The position numbers were made by a program, and so were the translations under genes. Below the pieces are notes generated by a model. It was given only the letters and a program-made list of their open reading frames with translations, had not been told where the DNA came from and did not search any database. 6,132 nucleotides of DNA, from positions 1 to 6,132 of the forward strand of contig JBHIFI010000087.1 of the NCBI GenBank assembly GCA_046761005.1. Reading direction: 5' to 3'. Positions 1-5,265 of this stretch are shown here, piece after piece; the stretch's first letter is position 1, and each line of letters starts with the position of its first letter. The stretch is from JAGMCJ01 sp046761005 (lineage in GTDB: Archaea; Thermoplasmatota; Thermoplasmata; RBG-16-68-12; JAGMCJ01).

Positions 1-1325
1 TGAGCGGACCAGTCGATTCCTTCTATGGTAGGAGCAACATTGTTGATAGTCAAGCTCGCAACGGTCTCGACCTCGTGTGTTCCGTCTGTGACCCTCAACC
101 TCGCCATTCCGATGAAGTCGTCACCGAGTGTGAAGTCGAATAACGGGCTGCTGGAGTAGTTGGTTTCGAATATCCCGTCACCATCGATGTCCCACATATA
201 CTGCAATGGATCGCCGTCGGCATCGTATGTACCGCTCGCATCGAAATGCACTATTTCCCCCTCGCTTGCGATATAAGGACCTCCCGCATTGGGAATTGGC
301 GGTTTGTTGACCCAAAATACCTCAAGCAGCGGCCTCGCCGAATAGGAGTCATTTGTCCCATCGTGATCTACATCGGCCCATGCCCTCTCCAAGAAATACC
401 TTCCAACACTCAGCTTAGGAGTGATGAGAGTGTAGTTCAGGAATACCGTGTGGTACGGTGTTGGGTCAAGATATAAATGGGTGCCTACGTCTGCCGCATC
501 CACATCAACCGACCATCTGATAGTTTTCGTACCATCTGGATTGCTAATAATAGTGTCGGGGGCGGGGTCGAAAGACACCGGGTCGTATGAGTAGTCCTTT
601 GGGAGGATGTCCTCGATTACTGAATTCCTCGCATGAGGAGGGTCTGGGACTAGGGACCCGTTGTAAACGGCCAGATTGGTTACGGCGATCGTAGTGTCGA
701 CATACACATTGGTAGCATCAGGAATTTCCTTCCACAGAGGAGTCTTGCCCACAACGAGCATGGGATTCTGGTAGAGGTAGCTCCAGATCCTAGAGTTAGT
801 ATACTGATCTGGGTTCTTGACGAGTTCTTGGAGGGGGATAGGCATTATCTCTCCGCCAAGGACTAAGGTAGCCCCGTCCTGAGTAACTTGCCTAGCCTCG
901 GTGCACCACCATGGCTTCTCCCCTGCGAAATACTCGCCTGGTAAAGTCATTTCACCGTAGTAGAAATTCACGACAGAATTGGGGGCCACAACCGCATTTG
1001 TCAAGGCTCCATCTTGAGTTGTTTGAGGATCTCCTGTCTGCAATGGATGAGGACTCATAAGCACAACCATCTCATTTATGTTCACATTGACATCCCTGGT
1101 ATTATTCACTCTGAATACCAGAGGACTTGGATAACCATAATAACTGACGTTTTCAGAAGTGATCTCCACCCATCCCTTCGCATATGCCTCCCAGATCTTG
1201 ACAATGCTTTGAAGGGTTTGAGATGTCCCGTTTTCATCGGATTCGGTTGCGGGTTCGGATACTGCAATCACGGACGAAAGAAGCAGTATCGCAAAGACCG
1301 ACATAGCGACCATTTTCTGTTTCAT
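1..1325 (-). CDS. Secreted PKD-domain surface protein, C-terminus cut by window edge
   Basis: The frame is open from the ATG at 1325 to the left edge, giving 441 residues without a stop. Residues 1-22 form a signal peptide: K2 and K4, then a hydrophobic run FAILLLSSVIAV, so the product is probably exported. Residues 40-200 match no family I recognise. Residues 205-338 look like a beta-sandwich of the DUF11/isopeptide surface-repeat kind (VIEDILPKDYSYDP, then DGTKTIRW) and include a DxDxDGxxD calcium-loop-like motif at 318-326. Residues 341-430 are a clear PKD domain: PIPNAGGPY, FDASGTYDADGDPL, and DIDGDGIFET at 379-388. The NNVAPT linker at 428-433 suggests another beta domain follows off-window. 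Seven N-X-S/T sequons suit a glycosylated archaeal surface protein. The start is supported by GGGGGAG four nt upstream of ATG. The role is probably adhesion or cell-surface structure; no catalytic motif is visible and the substrate is unknown. Confidence 0.85.
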   Translation of the reverse strand, partial: MKQKMVAMSVFAILLLSSVIAVSEPATESDENGTSQTLQSIVKIWEAYAKGWVEITSENVSYYGYPSPLVFRVNNTRDVNVNINEMVVLMSPHPLQTGDPQTTQDGALTNAVVAPNSVVNFYYGEMTLPGEYFAGEKPWWCTEARQVTQDGATLVLGGEIMPIPLQELVKNPDQYTNSRIWSYLYQNPMLVVGKTPLWKEIPDATNVYVDTTIAVTNLAVYNGSLVPDPPHARNSVIEDILPKDYSYDPVSFDPAPDTIISNPDGTKTIRWSVDVDAADVGTHLYLDPTPYHTVFLNYTLITPKLSVGRYFLERAWADVDHDGTNDSYSARPLLEVFWVNKPPIPNAGGPYIASEGEIVHFDASGTYDADGDPLQYMWDIDGDGIFETNYSSSPLFDFTLGDDFIGMARLRVTDGTHEVETVASLTINNVAPTIEGIDWSA

Positions 1326-1342
1326 GCCACTCCCCCTGTACC

Positions 1343-1378
1343 CCAATCACTTATCGGATTGGTAAATGATAAGCTTTT
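1343..1378 (-). promoter_or_regulatory. Probable promoter with nested inverted repeats upstream of the PKD protein gene
   Basis: Read on the minus strand, a weak TATA-like tract AAAAGCTTA lies at 1370-1378. Using the archaeal TATA-to-start spacing of about 26 bp, transcription would begin near 1347, leaving a leader of about 22 nt that contains the GGGGGAG ribosome site. Two inverted repeats overlap here: CCAATC/GATTGG at 1343-1348 and 1357-1362 (8-bp spacer), and CTTATC/GATAAG at 1350-1355 and 1368-1373 (12-bp spacer). Their position between the TATA-like tract and the start codon is where an archaeal repressor would bind. The repeats are seen directly; the promoter and operator roles are inferred. 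Confidence 0.4.
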
Positions 1379-1491
1379 CTGCGAAGGGTCCGTGGTTCCA
1401 TGCTGCATAAAATCTGAACTTGAGGAGCACGTTTGTAATCTCTTCAGAGTAAATCTTGGGAGTCTCGCGATGAGTTCAACTCGTTCTACGC

Positions 1492-1869
1492 TCATATCGC
1501 CTGCATGAGGATACGGTCCCCGCTCTTCACCTGCCTGAGCGGATCGGGATCGCCCTCCAGCTTGCCAAACACATTGACATTCTCATAAGCTCTTGGTTTG
1601 TCGCAGGTGCTCACAGGCGTCCTCCCAAAGAATACCGCTATCGCCTTACCAGCGGGCCAGAACGCAATCTCTCCGACTTCCACGTCCTGACGTCCGTTTT
1701 CCTCTGGGATTTCCATATCCGTGGTGAAGTAGACCTCATCCCCCCATCTGACCGCCTCACCCTCGATGGGCAGGCGGTTGAGGACAACTTCCAATGTGTG
1801 CGGATTTTCGTCGGTGAGTCTTCCCTCGAACACAACTTCTCCCGCCTTCAATCTGAATCGGTTCACCAT
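1492..1869 (-). CDS. Cyclophilin-like fold protein (Cyclophil_like / DUF369 family)
   Basis: This complete 125-residue protein carries the signature of the small prokaryotic cyclophilin-like family (PF04126, the TM1367 type). The core is VEVGEIAFWPAGKAIAVFFGRTPVS at residues 63-87, preceded by the strand WGDEVYFTT (42-50) and followed by ENVNVFGKL (96-104). Members share the eight-stranded barrel of peptidyl-prolyl isomerases, but most lack the isomerase active-site residues, so a cyclophilin fold does not imply isomerase activity and the function is unknown. No signal peptide is present, so it should be cytoplasmic. The ATG at 1869 follows the TGA of the upstream membrane-protein gene by one nucleotide, which points to a shared transcript and possibly coupled translation. 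The length agrees with the family's usual 115-130 residues. Confidence 0.85.
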   Translation of the reverse strand: MVNRFRLKAGEVVFEGRLTDENPHTLEVVLNRLPIEGEAVRWGDEVYFTTDMEIPEENGRQDVEVGEIAFWPAGKAIAVFFGRTPVSTCDKPRAYENVNVFGKLEGDPDPLRQVKSGDRILMQAI

Positions 1870-1870
1870 C

Positions 1871-2278
1871 TCACACGCCGATGATGTGGATGAACGGACT
1901 TATTTCCAGGACCTCCTTGAGAACCAGGTTGAAGATGTACACGAACAGTATGATCAGAAAGGTGACTATGAAGGATTCCAGCCATTCTTCGCCAAGACTC
2001 GCTTCCGAAATAATCAGATACCTAATGGCGACCATAAGAACAAGGAAGGCGACGAGGATCCCAATGACGGGATCGATTACGAGTCCCGCGAAGAGAGGCA
2101 CAATCACAACCGCCAAAACCGCTGTGATGAAAAGCCTGAGCGCATAGTCCGCTGTCAGAACTTCCTCCCTCGTTACAAGCCTAGTTGCTATGTAGAGAAA
2201 AAGCATGACGATCAAGATGGAGATGATGAAAAGAATGATACTCCAGACGTTGTCCAGCGTTAGTGTGATTTCCGCCAT
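1871..2278 (-). CDS. Four-helix integral membrane protein of unknown function
   Basis: From the ATG at 2278 this is a 135-residue, very hydrophobic protein. Probable membrane helices lie at residues 11-33, 47-69, 71-91 and 101-120. A short charged loop (TRLVTREEV, 32-40) follows helix 1, and an acidic loop (SEASLGEEWLES, 91-102) lies between helices 3 and 4. The last helix is followed by KEVLEISPFIHIIGV. I do not recognise a family, and no catalytic or transport motif is evident. A TTG five codons upstream (2293) would give 140 residues. I prefer the ATG because a TATA-like tract centred near 2306 would place the transcript start almost at 2278, a leaderless arrangement common in archaea. It ends one nucleotide before the cyclophilin-like gene, so the two probably act in the same process, though nothing here says which. 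Confidence 0.75.
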   Translation of the reverse strand: MAEITLTLDNVWSIILFIISILIVMLFLYIATRLVTREEVLTADYALRLFITAVLAVVIVPLFAGLVIDPVIGILVAFLVLMVAIRYLIISEASLGEEWLESFIVTFLIILFVYIFNLVLKEVLEISPFIHIIGV

Positions 2279-2301
2279 ACACTCGGTAATCAATCTACAA
2301 C

Positions 2302-2313
2302 TATTAACTTATT
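2302..2313 (-). promoter_or_regulatory. Possible TATA box for the membrane protein / cyclophilin-like pair
   Basis: In the 38-bp gap after the CBS gene, the minus strand reads AATAAGTTAATA. It is the only AT-rich tract here and its centre is about 28 bp upstream of the ATG at 2278, matching archaeal TATA-to-start spacing for a leaderless transcript. The match to the TTTATATA-type consensus is loose, and read-through from the CBS gene is the alternative. Confidence 0.3.
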
Positions 2314-2316
2314 GTC

Positions 2317-3462
2317 TCAGGTTCTTCGGGAGCGCTTTCTCGCGTCCAACCGCCTTTCCTTATCCTCCTTGACGAAATCTTCGAGCTGGTCCATCAGACC
2401 ATCCAATGTTCTGTGTATATTCCAATCGAAGTGTCTTGCGTAGAACAGGCCTCTATCAGTCGCGAGTCTCGCTCTCATCGTGTATTTACTCGTGTCTCCT
2501 CTCGCGTGATGTTGGGCGACGTGAAGGTTGAGTATCTTGGGTGTGAGAATTTGACCTATCCTGTCTATTGTTTTTTGAATGCGCTCATACATGGTGTCAT
2601 AGACATCGGGCTCCTCCTCAAGCCCTGTGATTTGGACGAAGACATCCTCCGTTGTTCTGAAGGAAGCGATAAATTCTATGATATCCACCTGGGTGACTAT
2701 CCCCACGGGTTGTCTGTCTTCCGTGACCAGGATGCTCGATATGTCGTTCTCTATCATCAGGTCAACAGCCTCGGACAGCTTGGCATTTGGTGGGACAGTG
2801 ATAGGAGGTGTCCTCATTAAGCTGCGAACCTCGACTTCAAGAGCCTCCTTCTCACCCACAAAATCACCCCTTCTCTCGCTCTCTTTAGTACGCGCGAAAT
2901 AATCCGCAAGGTCTTTTATGCCTACGACTCCAACGAGATGTCCGCTTTCCTCACAAACTGGAACAGACCTCTCATCGAGGTCCTTCATCAAGGAACGGGC
3001 TTCCTGTATCGTGTGTGTTTCCGAGACACACTGGGGTGAGCGCGACATTATGCCACTCACATCTACGTCTGACAGTATGTTCATTCCTCGTATCGATTCT
3101 ATGAGGTCGGTTCTTGATATGATTCCGAGTAGCCTTGTCCTCGATGTAACGGGTATTGCCCTGGCTCCTGTTGACATCATCATCTCTGCAACTTTGGGAA
3201 CGGAATCCGTTTCCCTGATCTTAGGCGGAGCAACCATTATCCTCTCCACTTTCGTGCTGAGTGGGAGACTTCTTCTTTTGATTAGCGTGTTGTAGCTGAC
3301 AATCCCGACAAGCTTCCTCTTCTTGACGACTGGAATCTCATGAATGTCGTGTTTTCTCATCCTGCCAAGGACTTCTGAAAGACTATCGTCGGGAGAAGCC
3401 ATGACTAGTTCCATTGACATCACTTCTCCAGCCTTGAGTTCGTTGATATCAACGACTTTCAT
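2317..3462 (-). CDS. Four-CBS-domain protein with C-terminal HPF/RaiA-like domain, putative ribosome hibernation factor
   Basis: From the ATG at 3462 the protein has 381 residues. CBS repeats lie at about 10-65, 73-126, 136-190 and 212-266, forming two Bateman pairs. The ribose-binding pattern G-h-h-S/T-x-x-D is complete in CBS2 (GIISRTD, 113-119) and CBS4 (GIVTQVD, 254-260). CBS3 has GVVGIKD (178-184), and CBS1 has GIVSYNT (53-59) without the Asp. Such pairs bind AMP, ATP or similar ligands. Residues 272-370 follow the beta-alpha-beta-beta-beta-alpha order of S30AE/HPF proteins: VFVQITGLEE, a helix DVYDTMYERIQKTIDRIG, strands ILNLHVAQHH and KYTMRARLAT, a strand GLFYARHFD, and a helix IHRTLDGLMDQLEDFV. 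A basic tail, RRLDARKRSRRT, ends the protein. CBS assignment is firm; the HPF assignment is by pattern reading. The start has GGGAG four nt upstream; an ATG ten codons earlier (3492) sits in the promoter palindrome and is unlikely. Confidence 0.85.
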   Translation of the reverse strand: MKVVDINELKAGEVMSMELVMASPDDSLSEVLGRMRKHDIHEIPVVKKRKLVGIVSYNTLIKRRSLPLSTKVERIMVAPPKIRETDSVPKVAEMMMSTGARAIPVTSRTRLLGIISRTDLIESIRGMNILSDVDVSGIMSRSPQCVSETHTIQEARSLMKDLDERSVPVCEESGHLVGVVGIKDLADYFARTKESERRGDFVGEKEALEVEVRSLMRTPPITVPPNAKLSEAVDLMIENDISSILVTEDRQPVGIVTQVDIIEFIASFRTTEDVFVQITGLEEEPDVYDTMYERIQKTIDRIGQILTPKILNLHVAQHHARGDTSKYTMRARLATDRGLFYARHFDWNIHRTLDGLMDQLEDFVKEDKERRLDARKRSRRT

Positions 3463-3466
3463 GTTG

Positions 3467-3471
3467 CTCCC
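3467..3471 (-). promoter_or_regulatory. Ribosome binding site deciding the start of the CBS/HPF-like gene
   Basis: The minus strand reads GGGAG-CAAC-ATG, with the ATG at 3462. No comparable purine tract precedes the upstream in-frame ATG at 3492, so this site favours the 381-residue form over the 391-residue one. Confidence 0.55.
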
Positions 3472-3492
3472 ATGAGTAAGGTGTGGCCTCAT

Positions 3493-3504
3493 TAAAAGCT
3501 TTTA
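3493..3504. promoter_or_regulatory. Palindromic TATA-like element shared by divergent CBS and acylphosphatase genes
   Basis: TAAAAGCTTTTA is a perfect 12-bp palindrome in the 79-bp gap between divergent starts at 3462 and 3542. With about 26 bp from TATA centre to transcript start, the minus transcript would begin near 3472 (a 10-nt leader containing GGGAG) and the plus transcript near 3525 (a 17-nt leader containing GGAAAGGT). Both predictions fit the chosen start codons. It is the only strong AT-rich tract in the gap, so one element may serve both genes. Promoter function is inferred. Confidence 0.5.
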
Positions 3505-3541
3505 GTAAATGAAAGTGATTATGGGTTGGAAAGGTAATGGA

Positions 3542-3823
3542 ATGACCGCGAACATAAGAGCTCATGTCATCTTTCACGGCAGAGTTCAGGGTGTTTTTTT
3601 TCGAGCCAATACGGAGAGCAAGGCTCGAGAGCTCGGTCTCGCGGGGTGGGTAAAGAATCTTCCGAACGGGACGGTTGAGTCTGTCTTCGAAGGTCCTCGC
3701 GATACCGTAGAGGAAATCATTGATTGGTGCAAGACTTCACAGCCGCATGCAAGGGTGACCGACGCCAAGGTTGATTGGGAAGACTACAAGGGAGAACTCT
3801 CTTCCTTCGAGGTTAGGTACTAG
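3542..3823 (+). CDS. acyP: Acylphosphatase
   Basis: The 93-residue protein has the full acylphosphatase signature (EC 3.6.1.7), an enzyme that hydrolyses acyl-phosphate bonds in the cytoplasm. HGRVQGVFFR at 12-21 is the phosphate-binding loop with catalytic Arg21. GWVKNLPNGTVE at 35-46 holds catalytic Asn39 and the conserved NG turn. The C-terminus FEVRY is the usual last strand. In-frame ATGs at 3509 and 3521 would add 11 or 7 residues. I chose 3542 because it gives the typical 90-98-residue length, follows the GGAAAGGT purine tract, and the upstream ATGs lie before or at the predicted transcript start. The gene is divergent from the CBS gene and convergent with the TatD-like gene, so it is transcribed alone. 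A run of eight T (3594-3601) encodes the V-F-F of the catalytic loop. Confidence 0.93.
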   Translation: MTANIRAHVIFHGRVQGVFFRANTESKARELGLAGWVKNLPNGTVESVFEGPRDTVEEIIDWCKTSQPHARVTDAKVDWEDYKGELSSFEVRY

Positions 3824-4653
3824 TCGAAATCCTCACCGTAGATGAGCTCTGGATTATCCTTGTGAATCTTGAAAACGTCCTCCTCAGAAAAGGTACCATC
3901 CATGAGAAAGGCTTTTGTCCTTTTCGGAACACTCTTAGGCCCTAGAACTGCACCTGGCCTCTTTGGGTCATCCAAGTAGTCCGTTTCCATCAGGAACCTG
4001 TTTCCTTGCGAGATCGCTTCCATGATGTTCCTGCGACTCGAAACAATAGAAGGGAACAAGCCGAAATTCTCCTTCGTATCCACCGTGGGTGTAGAGAAAT
4101 GTTTGATAACCTTCTCTCTCTTCAAGCCAGATTTGTCAGCCATGAGGGCGAGTTCCTCGAACACTTCGGGCGTGGCGCTTTCGGTATGCAAGACCACAGG
4201 ACATCCGACTTCCGAGGCGAGTTCCATTCCATATTGCATGATCTCGTTTGAGGCCTCGAAGATTTTCGCGTCGACTTTGAAATGCGGTCTCCCAACCTCA
4301 CCTATCGCTATTATTTTTCTTTCTTCGACCAGCTTGGCTGCGGTCGCCATCCCCTTCTTCATAATGTCCACGGCATCGGATAGAGATATGTGCTCAGTGA
4401 GGCGGAGGAGCTCGACAGGATAGGGCCCTACAGTTGCGAACACCTTGAGCTTTGTCTCCCTCCTGACTCTTTCTGCCAGTGCGAGTGTTAGCTCGTACGC
4501 TGGTCCATGATCTTTTTCCTTCTCTATTCTGTACTCCCTGTGTGGAAGATGGGCAATAATCAGGTGCGTTCCGCCAGCCCGCTCAAATTCCTTTGCAGCC
4601 CCTACGTTCCTTCCATCTAGTCTGATGTGGAAATGATTGTCCAGAATTTGCAT
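3820..4653 (-). CDS. TatD-related metal-dependent hydrolase (archaeal COG1831-like)
   Basis: The 277-residue protein is an amidohydrolase-superfamily TIM barrel related to TatD nucleases. Metal-ligand positions are all visible: H7 and H9 in DNHFHI at the N-terminus, E119 in GEVGRPHF, H156 in VVLHTES, H185 in KHFS, and D225 in METDYLDD. The archaeal COG1831 group shares these features but is not shown to be a DNase, so I call only a metal-dependent hydrolase with unknown substrate (phosphoester or nucleic acid end are possible). The ATG at 4653 follows the TBP stop by 12 nt, with GTGAGAG just before it as a plausible ribosome site, so TBP and this gene are probably cotranscribed. Its TAG overlaps the TAG of the converging acylphosphatase gene in the tetramer CTAG at 3820-3823. 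No signal peptide is present. Confidence 0.88.
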   Translation of the reverse strand: MQILDNHFHIRLDGRNVGAAKEFERAGGTHLIIAHLPHREYRIEKEKDHGPAYELTLALAERVRRETKLKVFATVGPYPVELLRLTEHISLSDAVDIMKKGMATAAKLVEERKIIAIGEVGRPHFKVDAKIFEASNEIMQYGMELASEVGCPVVLHTESATPEVFEELALMADKSGLKREKVIKHFSTPTVDTKENFGLFPSIVSSRRNIMEAISQGNRFLMETDYLDDPKRPGAVLGPKSVPKRTKAFLMDGTFSEEDVFKIHKDNPELIYGEDFD

Positions 4654-4665
4654 TCTCTCACTGAG

Positions 4666-5214
4666 TCAGCGAAGAAGGCCCGCCGCTTCGAGCTCCTCAG
4701 TAATCTTCTCCACCGCTCTTTCCACATCCTCTGGTTTTCTCGCTCCCGTGCAGACGAGCTTTCCCGAGCCAAAAAGAAGTACCACAACCTTGGGGTCGTC
4801 TATCCTATAAACAAGTCCTGGGAACTGCTCGGGCTCATACTCCACCTTTTCCAGTCCTAGGCTAATCGCGATTGCGTTGAGGTTGATTTCCGTCTCGAGG
4901 TCGGACGAGGCAACTATGTTCTGGACCTCTACTTCCGGCTCCCTGTTGACCTTTATTCCCGCTTCCTCTATCTGTCTCGCGACCGTCTTTATCGCCTTGT
5001 GAACATCCTCCAGGCTCTTCGCTCCCGTACATACCACCTTTCCGCTTCGGAAAAGCAGAGTGGCAGTCTTAGGTTTCTTCAATCTATAAATCAAACCTGG
5101 AAACTGCTCGGGCTCATACTCAGAACCGGTTAGCGCGAGGGCAATCGCCTGTAGGTCCAATTCCTCTCCGAGAGAAGTCGATGCAACCACATTCTCAATT
5201 CTTATTTTTGCCAA
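4666..5214 (-). CDS. tbp: TATA-box-binding protein (TBP), TTG start
   Basis: The 182-residue protein is a standard archaeal TBP, the general factor that bends promoter DNA and recruits TFB and RNA polymerase. Two direct repeats make the saddle: residues 1-90 and 94-182. They share the pairs IENVVAS/VQNIVAS, SEYEPEQFPGLIYR/VEYEPEQFPGLVYR and LLFRSGKVVCTGA/LLFGSGKLVCTGA. The four DNA-kinking phenylalanines are present (F38, F55, F131, F148). The archaeal length is normal and there is no acidic C-terminal tail. No ATG or GTG fits the start. The frame begins at TTG (5214), seven nt after GAGGGAGG, giving MAKIRIENVV, which matches usual TBP N-termini. The TatD-like gene follows after 12 nt. The leader upstream holds two palindromic TATA-like elements and a hairpin, which could allow self-control. 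Confidence 0.97.
   Translation of the reverse strand: MAKIRIENVVASTSLGEELDLQAIALALTGSEYEPEQFPGLIYRLKKPKTATLLFRSGKVVCTGAKSLEDVHKAIKTVARQIEEAGIKVNREPEVEVQNIVASSDLETEINLNAIAISLGLEKVEYEPEQFPGLVYRIDDPKVVVLLFGSGKLVCTGARKPEDVERAVEKITEELEAAGLLR
4823..5121 (-). repeat. 20-bp exact direct repeat within the two halves of the TBP gene
   Basis: Positions 4823-4842 and 5102-5121 are identical over 20 bp, and 4817-4842 versus 5096-5121 match at 25 of 26 positions. The copies are 279 bp (93 codons) apart and encode the equivalent EYEPEQFP stretch in each TBP half. Conservation of synonymous codons as well as residues is what stands out. The rest of the two halves is clearly diverged. Confidence 0.9.
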
Positions 5215-5221
5215 TGAAATG

Positions 5222-5229
5222 CCTCCCTC
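5222..5229 (-). promoter_or_regulatory. Strong Shine-Dalgarno site for the TTG-initiated TBP gene
   Basis: The minus strand reads GAGGGAGG, then CATTTCA, then TTG at 5214. The seven-nt spacing is good, and no ATG or GTG lies within a usable distance in frame, so this site fixes the TTG as the start. Confidence 0.75.
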
Positions 5230-5235
5230 TACCGA

Positions 5236-5251
5236 GACAGCAAAAACTGTC
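5236..5251 (-). promoter_or_regulatory. Short inverted repeat (hairpin or operator) in the TBP leader
   Basis: GACAG (5236-5240) and CTGTC (5247-5251) are separated by a six-base A/T-rich loop. On the mRNA the stem extends by two pairs if one G is bulged. It lies six bases upstream of the ribosome site and downstream of the TATA-like elements, so it could be an operator at the transcript start or a leader hairpin. With a five-base core it could also be chance. Confidence 0.35.
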
Positions 5252-5265
5252 CTCTCTTTCGAGAT

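Noticed and set aside
1472..1482. Palindrome GAGTT-C-AACTC just after the cyclophilin-like gene, considered as a terminator
   Set aside because: Five-base arms with a one-base loop cannot fold as a hairpin, and no T run follows on the minus strand.
1326..1491. Intergenic stretch checked for a tRNA or small RNA
   Set aside because: No T-loop-like GGTTCRA motif with a matching acceptor stem and no stable fold were seen on either strand.
1014..1508. Plus-strand open frame of 164 codons spanning the signal-peptide end of the PKD gene and the intergenic region
   Set aside because: It lies opposite a clear secreted-protein gene, has a low-complexity composition unlike any domain, and ends inside the antisense cyclophilin-like gene.
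1766..2263. Plus-strand 165-codon frame rich in D, E, K, N and R
   Set aside because: It is the mirror of the hydrophobic membrane-protein gene; hydrophobic codons read antisense give charged residues.
2413..3295. Several plus-strand frames of 90-135 codons opposite the CBS gene
   Set aside because: They overlap a gene with four strong CBS matches and show no domain, start signal or promoter of their own.
3463..3492. Earlier ATG (3492) for the CBS protein, adding ten residues
   Set aside because: It abuts the promoter palindrome and has no ribosome site, while the ATG at 3462 has GGGAG at good spacing.
3509..3541. Upstream ATG starts for acylphosphatase at 3509 and 3521
   Set aside because: They lie before or at the predicted transcript start and would give an unconserved N-terminal extension beyond the usual family length.
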